Source of the DNA: Chloroflexota bacterium
GTDB taxonomy: Bacteria > Chloroflexota > Anaerolineae > Aggregatilineales > Aggregatilineaceae
Length of the DNA stretch: 6,104 bases
Reading direction: 5' to 3'
Assembly (NCBI GenBank): GCA_016234525.1
Contig: JACRBK010000494.1
Coordinates: 1 to 6,104 of the forward strand
Translations under genes and position numbers: made by a program
The notes under the pieces: generated by a model
Databases searched by the model: none
Told to the model about the DNA's origin: nothing
What the model saw: only the letters and a program-made list of their open reading frames with translations
Part shown: positions 1 to 5,622 of the stretch, one piece after another
How positions within the stretch are numbered: the first letter of the stretch is position 1
How the letters are laid out: each line of letters starts with the position of its first letter

Positions 1-737
1 ACTTCCTCCGGCAGATCCGGCAGCGACTCGCGCGGGGGCGGCGGCGCATCGTTGAGATGTTTGTACATCAGTGTGAACGGCGTGGTTGAATCCGACGAAA
101 ACGGCGCACGCCCCACCACCATCTCATACAAAATCACCGCCAGCGAATACACATCGGTGCGCGCATCGACCGGTTCGCCGCGCCACTGTTCGGGAGCCAT
201 ATAAGCGGGAGTGCCTAATACCGTTCCCGTCTGCGTCAGATTTTGCGACTCCGCCAGCAGCTTCGCCAGCCCGAAGTCCATCAAATAGAGGTTATCCCAC
301 TCATCGATCAGAATGTTATTCGGCTTGAGATCGCGGTGGACCACGCCCTGCGAATGAGCATAATCCAGCGCCTCGGCCATCTGATCCAAAAACTTCGCGG
401 CGGTCAGCAGCGGCAGCGCTCCGTGCATCAGCCGGTGATATAACGATTCACCCTCGATCAGCCGCATGACCAGGTAGAACAATTCACCCGAATGTCCAAA
501 ATCATGGACCGGCAGCACACGCGGATGCTGTAAATTGGCGATCACCTGGGCTTCGCGCTCAAACCGCGCGATAAACTGGGGATTCTCGGCAATATCGGCG
601 CTCATCACCTTGATCGCCACGTCGCGCCCCATGTTACGCTGCCGGGCGCGGTAAACAATCGCCATGCCGCCCTTGCCGACGCGGCTCAAAATTTCGTAAT
701 TTCCTATGGTCTGCGAAATCAATGGATCGGCGCTCAT
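1..737 (-). CDS. PknB-type Ser/Thr protein kinase, C-terminal part cut by window edge
   Basis: Translating the minus strand from the ATG at 737-735 gives 245 full residues of an uninterrupted Hanks-type protein kinase that phosphorylates Ser/Thr on target proteins. Visible motifs in order: glycine loop GKGGMA (residues 21-26), VAIK with ATP-binding Lys43, a helix-C Glu in FEREAQ (about Glu62), catalytic loop HRDLKPNN (134-141, Asp136 and Asn141), DFG (154-156), an activation loop with Thr168/170/172/176, APE (181-183), and DARTDVYSLAVILYEM (191-206). All catalytic residues are present, so it should be active, and it is an RD kinase. The kinase domain is nearly complete. The rest, where such proteins often carry a membrane segment and sensor repeats, lies beyond position 1. 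An AGGGGA stretch about 11 bases upstream is an acceptable ribosome binding site. The upstream gene on the same strand is the Nudix hydrolase, 210 bp away across a palindromic repeat, so co-transcription is uncertain. The substrate is unknown. Confidence 0.95.
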   Translation of the reverse strand, partial: MSADPLISQTIGNYEILSRVGKGGMAIVYRARQRNMGRDVAIKVMSADIAENPQFIARFEREAQVIANLQHPRVLPVHDFGHSGELFYLVMRLIEGESLYHRLMHGALPLLTAAKFLDQMAEALDYAHSQGVVHRDLKPNNILIDEWDNLYLMDFGLAKLLAESQNLTQTGTVLGTPAYMAPEQWRGEPVDARTDVYSLAVILYEMVVGRAPFSSDSTTPFTLMYKHLNDAPPPPRESLPDLPEE

Positions 738-820
738 GTTTTATATTTCCCCTGCCGGGTCTATGTGTCTACACTTTATTTACGACTCAACCGGCGTTCA
801 GGTCGCAAACAGCTTTCAGC

Positions 821-938
821 TTTACCCCTATCCCCCCTGCCGCCCTTTCCCCGCTGCGCAGAGAAAGGGGGAGAAGGAGAATGGTTGGCTGCGGTCCCCT
901 CTCCAACCGTGTTGGAGAGGGGGTAGGGGGTGAGGCTG
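821..938. repeat. G/C-rich palindromic repeat, copy 1 (kinase-Nudix spacer)
   Basis: Two modules lie side by side. Module A (821-871) starts TTTACCCCTATCCCCCC, contains a CCCTTTC/GAAAGGG stem (843-849 with 863-869) and the perfect palindrome CTGCGCAG (854-861). Module B (883-938) starts GGTTGGCTGCGGT and holds a perfect 12-bp stem (896-907 with 911-922, loop CGT), then ends GGGTAGGGGGTGAGGCTG. Module B matches the reverse complement of 5683-5738 almost base for base, with only a couple of changes in the loop and tail, and its right half matches 5876-5916. The element fills most of the space between the Nudix stop (948) and the kinase start (737). It contains no credible gene. Family-level identity beyond this window is not established here. 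Confidence 0.85.
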
Positions 939-947
939 CTTTGCTTT

Positions 948-1487
948 TTACCGCCCCAGGCGGCGCGCGATCCACAACAGCGCGATGATCGTCTTGCTGT
1001 CTTCGATCTCACCCTGCTCGATCCGGCGCAGCGCTTCGGACAAGGGCAGCGTCATGACATCGATCTGTTCGTCGTCGTCCTGTTGCAGCCGCGATTCTTC
1101 GAGTTCGGTTGCCACAAAAAGGTGAATATACTCGCTGGTGTAACCTGGCGCGGCATATTCCCCGCCTAATTTTTCCAACTTGCCCGGTTTATACCCGATT
1201 TCCTCTTGAAGTTCGCGCACAGCGGCAGCGCGCGGGTCTTCGCCCGGTTCGAGCGTTCCTGCCGGAATTTCGAGCATCACCCGGCCCGCCGCCGCGCGGA
1301 ACTGCTCGACCAGCATCACATCACCATTCGGCAACAGCGGGATCATCGCCACCGCGCCCGGATGCCGGATGATCTCACGAGTCACCTGTTGGCCGCCCGC
1401 TTGTTCCCACATTTCGAGGTAGACCTTCACCAGTTTCCCTGAAAACGCCGGTTCCGACGAAAGCCGTTTTTCACTCAAATCAGCCAT
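948..1487 (-). CDS. Nudix hydrolase, ADP-ribose pyrophosphatase type
   Basis: This 179-residue protein carries a perfect Nudix box, G-x5-E-x7-REUxEExGU, at residues 77-99 (Gly77, Glu83, REL 91-93, EE 95-96, GY 98-99). The Glu residues bind the divalent metal for hydrolysis of nucleoside diphosphate-X compounds. A Pro (114) 15 residues past the end of the box, within AAPGYTSE, is the position typical of ADP-ribose pyrophosphatases, as is the VEQFR..EIPAG.LE lead-in (60-80). The likely reaction is ADP-ribose to AMP plus ribose 5-phosphate in the cytoplasm; the exact substrate is inferred. I prefer the ATG at 1487, with GGAG 10 bases upstream. An in-frame TTG directly before it (1490) has better spacing, and another TTG at 1505 would precede the ribosome binding site. 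The LysM gene lies upstream on the same strand, with a hairpin terminator between, so expression may depend on read-through or its own undetected promoter. Confidence 0.93.
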   Translation of the reverse strand: MADLSEKRLSSEPAFSGKLVKVYLEMWEQAGGQQVTREIIRHPGAVAMIPLLPNGDVMLVEQFRAAAGRVMLEIPAGTLEPGEDPRAAAVRELQEEIGYKPGKLEKLGGEYAAPGYTSEYIHLFVATELEESRLQQDDDEQIDVMTLPLSEALRRIEQGEIEDSKTIIALLWIARRLGR

Positions 1488-1501
1488 CAATTTATCGCTC
1501 C

Positions 1502-1538
1502 ACAAACATAAGGAGCGGCCTAAACGCTCAGCCGCTCC
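1502..1538 (-). terminator. Hairpin terminator after the LysM lipoprotein gene
   Basis: Read on the minus strand, an 8-bp perfect stem GGAGCGGC/GCCGCTCC (1531-1538 with 1512-1519, 11-base loop) is followed by the moderately T-rich TTATGTTTGTG. It begins about 28 bases after the LysM stop codon and ends just before the Nudix ribosome binding site. The broken T tract suggests partial rather than complete termination, so it may act as an attenuator between the two genes. Confidence 0.65.
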
Positions 1539-1566
1539 CTGTCATTAACCCGTATAACGCACGTGC

Positions 1567-3063
1567 TTACCCGATGGGGCCACCCGGTGTCGCCGTGATG
1601 ACGATATAAACCGGCGTGGGTTGGCCTGCAAACGGGGTCGGGATTGGGGTCGCAACCACCGTCGAGGACGGCGGGACGATCAGTTCTTGCCCCACATAAA
1701 TCATCTGTGATGTGGCGGCGCTCATCCCGTTCGCGGCCATCAATTCCTGCATGGTTACGCCGAAGCGCACCGACAGACGGTAAATGTTATCACCCGCCTG
1801 CACCACATAAATATTCCCGCTCAGGCCGCCCTGCCCGGTCGTGGTCTGCGGCTGCTGTGGCTGCTGCGGCGCGATAGGCGTCGGTGTAGATGGCACGGGG
1901 CATGGAATTTGCAGCGTCGCGCCCATCAGAATCAGGTCCGGATTGGTGATATTGTTCGCCTGGGCGATCTGCTGCGTCGTCACGCCATACTGCGCGGCGA
2001 TACGGTACAGCGTTTCATTCACCTGGACGGAATGCTGGCTGCAAATGCCTGCCTGTCCCAACGGTGTCGCCGTGATGTAAATCACATTTGGCGGCAGCGG
2101 CGTCCCCGCACCGGGCACTACTACTGGCTGCTGCCCGACCATCCCCATCGGGGTCAGGGTCGGGTATTGAACCCCCAGGGCAGCGGCAGAGGTCGCGGTA
2201 GCTTCCCACACCATCACGGTCGCCGTCATCTGGAACGGAGAAAGCGTCGGCCCCTGCGCCACCATTTGAGCGGTGGGCATCGGCGTGACAAATCCCAGCG
2301 CCGGGTCGGTGGTCGCCACAGGTGCCAATGGCGCCACAGCGGTATCAGTAGGCCGTTCGGCTAAGGGCTGCGCTTCAATAAAAGCCGGGGTAAAGGTCGG
2401 CACAAACGCGACACCCATCGGTGTCGTCGGCGGCATAAACGGCGTATAAGTCGGCGACGGCGCCAGCGTGCGGAACGGCACCGAAGTAAACGTGGCGGAC
2501 GGCATAATTATTGTCGTCGGCGGCACATAAGGGGTATTGGTCAGCACAACAGCCACCACAACCGGCGTATTGCTCGGTACAGCCGCGATCATCACCGGAG
2601 TGCTGCTCGGCTGCGGCACAAATGGCGTATTCGTGGGCTGCGCGGTTGGTGTACTGCTCGGCGGCGGAAGAGGCGTACCGCTCGGCTGCGGCGTGAAACT
2701 CGGCGCGATCCCTACCATAACCGGTGTTCTGGTGGGTTCAGGCGTATCCGTGTCCAGCGATCCACCCTGACCATCCGGCAGAACTGCCGTCTGGGTAGCC
2801 GTCGGTTCGGGGGTATCCGTCGGCGGGGCCAGCGTGGGGAACGGCGTGGGCGATGGGAATTCATCCACTTCCTCTGCCGTTGGCTCAACCTCTATTGGGG
2901 TAAAGGTCGGCATCGGCAGCGGTGTGGTCTGAACCTGGGCCACCGGCTCCCCCAATGGCGTCGGCTCAAGACTGCCGCCCATCGAACGGTAGCAGCCGCT
3001 CAAGACGACGACCAATCCTACCGCCAATACCAGGTATAGAGCGTGACGTGTTCGTGTCCGCAT
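1567..3063 (-). CDS. Secreted LysM-domain lipoprotein with long Thr/Pro-rich stalk
   Basis: This is a 498-residue protein starting at the ATG at 3063, chosen because AGGAG lies 8 bases upstream and because it puts a textbook lipoprotein signal at the N-terminus: Arg-rich MRTRTRH, a hydrophobic stretch (8-21) and lipobox LSGC with lipidated Cys24. Residues about 35-337 form a low-complexity stalk rich in Thr, Pro, Ser and Val, with repeated S/T-x-T-P units such as TNTPFVPQP and SSTPVMIAAVP, most regular at 122-212. Two LysM domains follow: LysM1 at about 341-388 and LysM2 at about 419-464, joined by a Pro/Gln linker. LysM domains bind N-acetylglucosamine glycans such as peptidoglycan. Cys341 and Cys388 bracket LysM1 and could form a disulfide. 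LysM1 reads VNETLYRIA where LysM2 has the usual AGDNIYRLS. No enzymatic domain is visible, so a structural or glycan-anchoring role is inferred. It is transcribed divergently from rplS. Confidence 0.93.
   Translation of the reverse strand: MRTRTRHALYLVLAVGLVVVLSGCYRSMGGSLEPTPLGEPVAQVQTTPLPMPTFTPIEVEPTAEEVDEFPSPTPFPTLAPPTDTPEPTATQTAVLPDGQGGSLDTDTPEPTRTPVMVGIAPSFTPQPSGTPLPPPSSTPTAQPTNTPFVPQPSSTPVMIAAVPSNTPVVVAVVLTNTPYVPPTTIIMPSATFTSVPFRTLAPSPTYTPFMPPTTPMGVAFVPTFTPAFIEAQPLAERPTDTAVAPLAPVATTDPALGFVTPMPTAQMVAQGPTLSPFQMTATVMVWEATATSAAALGVQYPTLTPMGMVGQQPVVVPGAGTPLPPNVIYITATPLGQAGICSQHSVQVNETLYRIAAQYGVTTQQIAQANNITNPDLILMGATLQIPCPVPSTPTPIAPQQPQQPQTTTGQGGLSGNIYVVQAGDNIYRLSVRFGVTMQELMAANGMSAATSQMIYVGQELIVPPSSTVVATPIPTPFAGQPTPVYIVITATPGGPIG
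1585..2077. repeat. Short exact repeat inside the LysM gene (ITATP-coding)
   Basis: The 16-base string CGGTGTCGCCGTGATG occurs at 1585-1600 and again at 2062-2077. Both encode the peptide ITATP on the minus strand, once just before LysM1 and once at the extreme C-terminus after LysM2. The coordinates span both copies and the intervening sequence. It suggests that the linker segments around the LysM domains arose by duplication. Confidence 0.6.
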
Positions 3064-3101
3064 AAAGGTTTCTCCTGGGATAGATACCAAGTCTGACAGG
3101 C

Positions 3102-3130
3102 AGTGTACCACTACTGTGTCCCTGGCACAA
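3102..3130 (-). promoter_or_regulatory. Possible sigma70-type promoter for the LysM lipoprotein gene
   Basis: On the minus strand TTGTGC (3130-3125) and TACACT (3107-3102) are separated by 17 bases. The -10 box matches four of six consensus positions and the -35 box three. The predicted transcript would start near 3095, giving a leader of about 30 bases before the ATG at 3063. The call rests on spacing and position only. Confidence 0.4.
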
Positions 3131-3147
3131 GCCGCCGAATACCGCCA

Positions 3148-3176
3148 TTGAAAAGCCTGCTCGGCTGTGCTACAAT
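3148..3176 (+). promoter_or_regulatory. Strong sigma70-type promoter for rplS
   Basis: TTGAAA (3148-3153) and TACAAT (3171-3176) are separated by the ideal 17 bases, and each box is close to consensus. Transcription would start near 3183, leaving a leader of about 90 bases before the rplS ATG. The -10 hexamer is exactly framed by GTGC (3167-3170) and GCAC (3177-3180), a small dyad. The -35 box lies 17 bp from the -35 of the candidate divergent LysM promoter. Confidence 0.75.
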
Positions 3177-3182
3177 GCACCC

Positions 3183-3263
3183 GCTTTGGTGGGCCATTCT
3201 TCCACCCTTGATCACTGATCATCCGCGTGGCGCAGCTGCCTGCCGCGCGTTTACCTATTGAGG
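3183..3263 (+). promoter_or_regulatory. Potentially structured rplS mRNA leader
   Basis: The predicted leader can form two hairpins. One is a 5-bp GGTGG/CCACC stem (3188-3192 with 3202-3206). The other is an 8-bp G/C-rich stem with one G-U pair (3224-3231 with 3242-3249) ending just before the TTGAGG ribosome binding site at 3258-3263. Between them lies the near-palindrome TGATCACTGATCA (3209-3221). Ribosomal protein operons are often autoregulated through such leaders, but I cannot match this to a known L19 leader, so a regulatory role is an inference. Confidence 0.35.
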
Positions 3264-3272
3264 TTTTTTGCC

Positions 3273-3626
3273 ATGACTGACCTGCTTAAAGAGATCCAAT
3301 CTCAGACCACCCAACAACACCCGCAGCTTCGCCCCGGCGACGCGGTGCGCGTTCATGTGCGCATCGTGGAAGGCAACCGCGAACGTATCCAGATTTTCAT
3401 CGGTACGATCATCCGTCTGCGCGGCGGTGCCAGTGGAGATGCCTCCTTTACCGTGCGCCGTATTGCCAGCCATGGCGTCGGTGTGGAACGTACCTTCTTG
3501 CTGCACAGCCCGCGCGTTGAAAAGATCGAAGTGACACGGCACAACAAAGTGCGCCGCGCCCAGTTGTATTACATGCGCAAACTGTCGGGCAAGGCCGCTC
3601 GCTTGAAGGAAAAACGCGAGTCGTAG
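3273..3626 (+). CDS. rplS: 50S ribosomal protein L19
   Basis: This 117-residue protein has the standard length and hallmarks of bacterial L19: RPGDAVRVHVRIVEGNRERIQ (about residues 20-40), the Gly-rich IRLRGGASGDASFTVRRI, GVGVERTFLLHSPRVEKIEV (68-87) and the C-terminal KVRRAQLYYMRKLSGKAAR. L19 sits at the 30S-50S interface of the ribosome. The ATG at 3273 is chosen because TTGAGG lies about 9 bases upstream and it gives the usual MTDLLKEIQ start; the in-frame TTG at 3258 would overlap that site. The small GASGD segment replaces the GGG found in many L19 proteins, with no other oddity. In many bacteria rplS follows rpsP-rimM-trmD, but here its neighbours are a divergent LysM gene and a convergent DinB gene. 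With its own promoter and terminator it appears to be a single-gene transcript. Its TAG stop lies at the edge of a dispersed hairpin. Confidence 0.98.
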   Translation: MTDLLKEIQSQTTQQHPQLRPGDAVRVHVRIVEGNRERIQIFIGTIIRLRGGASGDASFTVRRIASHGVGVERTFLLHSPRVEKIEVTRHNKVRRAQLYYMRKLSGKAARLKEKRES

Positions 3627-3645
3627 GAGCGCACTCTGTGCGCCC
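3623..3645. repeat. Short hairpin motif overlapping the rplS stop codon
   Basis: GTAGGAGCGCAC (3623-3634) opens a 6-bp perfect stem GCGCAC/GTGCGC (3629-3634 with 3638-3643, loop TCT) followed by CC. The layout GTAGG-x-GCGC ... GCGCCC resembles the hairpin at 5748-5771. The TAG stop of rplS (3624-3626) lies inside the leading GTAGG. The pairing is certain; kinship with the other hairpin is based on a short match. Confidence 0.5.
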
Positions 3646-3675
3646 CACACGCTCATTCGCTTCATGCCGCATCTA

Positions 3676-3700
3676 AGAGCCTATCTTCGATAGGCTTTTT
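3676..3700 (+). terminator. Intrinsic terminator of rplS
   Basis: A perfect 8-bp stem AGCCTATC/GATAGGCT (3678-3685 with 3689-3696, loop TTC) runs into a run of five T (3696-3700), about 50 bases after the rplS stop. This is a standard Rho-independent terminator on the plus strand and closes the single-gene rplS transcript. Confidence 0.88.
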
Positions 3701-3759
3701 CTGATTCTACCGTTTTAGGCCAGTCCAAGAAAACAACTACCCGATTCCCTTGTTTGACT

Positions 3760-3801
3760 CCCCTTCCCTAAGGGAAGGGGCAAGGGGGGATGGGGTAAAG
3801 A
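3760..3801. repeat. G/C-rich palindromic repeat, copy 2 (rplS-DinB spacer)
   Basis: A 10-bp perfect inverted repeat CCCCTTCCCT/AGGGAAGGGG (3760-3769 with 3771-3780) is followed by CAAGGGGGGATGGGGTAAAG. Reverse-complemented, the tail reads CTTTACCCCATCCCCCCTTG, matching the start of module A at 820-838 and 5625-5641. This copy sits 16 bases past the DinB stop codon. No T tract follows on the minus strand, so it is not a classic intrinsic terminator. Confidence 0.7.
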
Positions 3802-3817
3802 AAATCTTGGCGCAGCC

Positions 3818-4303
3818 TTATTCCCTCTTCAACAGCGCCTCGATCTGATCACAATGGGTATTCTCGTGCAGCACCATACGTCGCATATGGCTGTAAACCG
3901 TATGGGTTTTCTGATCGATCCGGCCTTCCCGCTCCCAATCTGCGGGTGAAAGCGCTCGCAGTGTCATCAAGAGAGCCTCGCGGCGCAGCGTGAACACCTG
4001 AAGACTGGTCGCAAAGGATTGGCTCGTATAGGGGCTGAGAGTCTTGATCCATTGGCGGGGGTGAATTTCGTGCAGGCGCGGATTCTCGTGCGCTAACATG
4101 GCATGGAGGCTGTGCATCCAGACCTCTTCACAGGCGCGCATATGGTTCAAAATCTCCAGGGCCGACCATTCATCCGGCGCGGCGGGCTGGCTGAGCAGGT
4201 CGTGATCCAGCCCGGCAGCGCTGGCCGCCAGGCGTCGCGGCGTTGCTTCAGCCAGGGCCAAACACTCCCTGATGCTCGCTTCGGTGACGTCGTTAGTGCC
4301 CAT
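3818..4303 (-). CDS. DinB/YfiT-like putative metal-dependent protein
   Basis: This 161-residue protein has the features of the DinB (YfiT) four-helix bundle family: EWSALEILNHMRACEEVW around residues 45-62 with His54, and HENTHCDQIEALL at the C-terminus with His146 and His150. The family usually binds a divalent metal through three His in just this arrangement, one in helix 2 and an HxxxH near the end. Some relatives are thiol-dependent S-transferases for bacillithiol or mycothiol, but for most the substrate is unknown, and nothing here settles it. Length is normal. The start at 4303 has only a weak GGA ribosome binding site 7 bases upstream; I see no better one. It lies 51 bp after the thiolase stop on the same strand, and a 7-bp stem GGAATAG/CTATTCC (4320-4326 with 4332-4338) occupies that gap. 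Co-transcription with the thiolase is plausible. Confidence 0.85.
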   Translation of the reverse strand: MGTNDVTEASIRECLALAEATPRRLAASAAGLDHDLLSQPAAPDEWSALEILNHMRACEEVWMHSLHAMLAHENPRLHEIHPRQWIKTLSPYTSQSFATSLQVFTLRREALLMTLRALSPADWEREGRIDQKTHTVYSHMRRMVLHENTHCDQIEALLKRE

Positions 4304-4354
4304 CAGGTTGTCCGTTTCTGGAATAGACCCGCTATTCCCCCTGCCCCGATGTCC

Positions 4355-5575
4355 TTAATCTTCGATCTCCACCGCCAGCGCGACGGCTTCGCCTCCACCC
4401 AGGCATAATCCAGCCAGCCCGCGTTTTAATCCGCGCTGCTTGAGCGCATGGATCAGTGTGATCAGCACCCGCGCGCCTGATGCGCCCACCGGATGCCCGA
4501 TGGCAATCGCGCCGCCGTTGACGTTCACTTTTTCCAGCGGCAGCGCGTGGCCGTTTTGCGCCAACCCTTTGAGATCCGCTAAGACCTGCGCGGCGAACGC
4601 TTCATTTAGCTCCACCAGATCAACATCGGCCATCGTCCAGCCCGCCCGCGCTAACGCTTTGGGCAGCGCGTGGATCGGCGCGGAAAACAACCATTTCGGC
4701 TCGACGGCGGCCTGTCCATACCCGGCGATTCGCGCTAACGGTTGGTGACCGTGCTGCTCTGCATATTCGCGGCTGGCGACCACCACCATCGCCGCTCCAT
4801 CGTTCAACCCCGGCGCGTTGCCCGCCGTGACCCGCCCATCGTCTAAAAATGCCGGGCGCAGTTTCGCCAGACTCTCAAGTGTGCTGTCAGGGCGAATCGA
4901 CTCGTCCGTCTCGAACAACGTGATCTCACCCTTGCGCCCCTTGATCTCGACCGGGACAATCTCCGCCTTAAACCGCCCCTCTTGAGTCGCGGCGTGGGCC
5001 AACTGGTGGCTGCGGCAGGCGAACTCGTCCATCTCGCGGCGGCTGATCTCAAACTGCTGCGCGATAAATTCCGCCGCCTCGCCCATAATCCAGTTTTCGA
5101 CGTGATCCCACAGCCCATCCCACATGATCGAATCGATCATCTCATAATGGCCGTAGCGGTGTCCTACCCTGCCCTTCAAGTCCATAAACGGGGCGTTCGT
5201 CATACTCTCGACGCCGCCCGCCAAAAACAGCTCGCCGTCTCCGGCGCGGATCATTCCCGCTGCCAGCATCACCGATTTTAGGCTGCTGCCACACGCCTTG
5301 TTGATCGCCAGCCCGCCGACCTGCTCAGGAATCTGCACCGCCAACGAAATCTGGCGCGGCACAGCCTGTCCTGACCCGGCGGGGACGACCTGCCCGATAA
5401 TCACTTCGTCAAAGTCTTGAGGGTTCACCCCGCTGCGTGCTACGGCGGCTTTGGCTGCGATCTGGCCGAGCTGCACCGCCGTAAATGGAGTCAATGTGCC
5501 GAGCAGTTTACCCTGAGCCAGTCGTGCGCCGCCCAGGATCACAGCCTCACGCGGAGATCGATCTAATGGTGACAT
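4355..5575 (-). CDS. Thiolase (acetyl-CoA acetyltransferase family)
   Basis: This is a complete 406-residue thiolase, a typical length. It condenses two acetyl-CoA to acetoacetyl-CoA or cleaves 3-ketoacyl-CoA with CoA. The three catalytic signatures are intact: nucleophilic Cys95 in NKACGSSLKS, NEAF (324-327) with GGAIAIGHPVGASGAR supplying His361, and Cys391 in GLCLGGGEA. LAGGVESMTNAPF (118-130) is also characteristic. Two departures from the usual pattern: NAPGLNDGA (253-261), where many members have NASG, and the N-terminal GARLAQGKLLG in place of the common ARTPxGxFxG. The start at 5575 is supported by AAAGGA about 9 bases upstream. No partner genes of beta-oxidation, ketone-body or polyhydroxybutyrate pathways are in view, so biosynthetic and degradative roles cannot be separated. 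The upstream leader carries inverted CAAAA/TTTTG boxes that could be an operator. Confidence 0.96.
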   Translation of the reverse strand: MSPLDRSPREAVILGGARLAQGKLLGTLTPFTAVQLGQIAAKAAVARSGVNPQDFDEVIIGQVVPAGSGQAVPRQISLAVQIPEQVGGLAINKACGSSLKSVMLAAGMIRAGDGELFLAGGVESMTNAPFMDLKGRVGHRYGHYEMIDSIMWDGLWDHVENWIMGEAAEFIAQQFEISRREMDEFACRSHQLAHAATQEGRFKAEIVPVEIKGRKGEITLFETDESIRPDSTLESLAKLRPAFLDDGRVTAGNAPGLNDGAAMVVVASREYAEQHGHQPLARIAGYGQAAVEPKWLFSAPIHALPKALARAGWTMADVDLVELNEAFAAQVLADLKGLAQNGHALPLEKVNVNGGAIAIGHPVGASGARVLITLIHALKQRGLKRGLAGLCLGGGEAVALAVEIED

Positions 5576-5590
5576 GGTGGTTTATCCTTT

Positions 5591-5615
5591 CAAAATAGTT
5601 TTGGACTGCTCAAAA
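5591..5615. promoter_or_regulatory. Alternating CAAAA/TTTTG boxes in the thiolase leader (candidate operator)
   Basis: CAAAA (5591-5595), TTTTG (5599-5603) and CAAAA (5611-5615) form two overlapping dyads with spacers of 3 and 7 bases, directly abutting the thiolase ribosome binding site (AAAGGA, complement of 5585-5590). Such dyads can bind a dimeric repressor. A/T-rich sequence makes chance occurrence quite possible. Confidence 0.25.
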
Positions 5616-5622
5616 ATGCTTA

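Noticed and set aside
86..443. Plus-strand open frames opposite the kinase
   Set aside because: The minus-strand frame has every kinase motif without interruption; the opposite frames have no recognisable domain.
738..830. Promoter for the kinase gene
   Set aside because: TTGAGT and TTGCGA candidates are present on the minus strand, but none has a good -10 box at 16-18 bases.
776..1012. Open frames across the repeat at 821-938 on both strands, and likewise at 5574-5946
   Set aside because: Their peptides are translations of the palindromic repeat (for example SPLQP and TPYPLS strings), lack ribosome binding sites, and occur because the repeat is G/C-rich with few stop codons.
1909..2770. 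Plus-strand open frames opposite the LysM stalk
   Set aside because: They are low-complexity shadows of the Thr/Pro-rich coding sequence on the minus strand.
3209..3221. TGATCACTGATCA as an operator
   Set aside because: It is a tandem of two TGATCA palindromes with a one-base gap; short, and with no regulator gene nearby, so it is recorded only as part of the rplS leader.
3064..3222. Upstream extension of the LysM protein by 53 residues, starting at 3222
   Set aside because: The extension would bury the lipoprotein signal peptide inside the protein and would overlap the rplS promoter. The ATG at 3063 has AGGAG at ideal spacing.
3255..3672. Open frames antisense to rplS
   Set aside because: They lie opposite a certain ribosomal gene, match no family I recognise, and have the composition of a shadow frame.
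4320..4338. GGAATAG/CTATTCC stem between thiolase and DinB as a terminator
   Set aside because: No T tract follows it on the minus strand and the stem is only 7 bp, so I do not call it a terminator; it is mentioned under the DinB gene.
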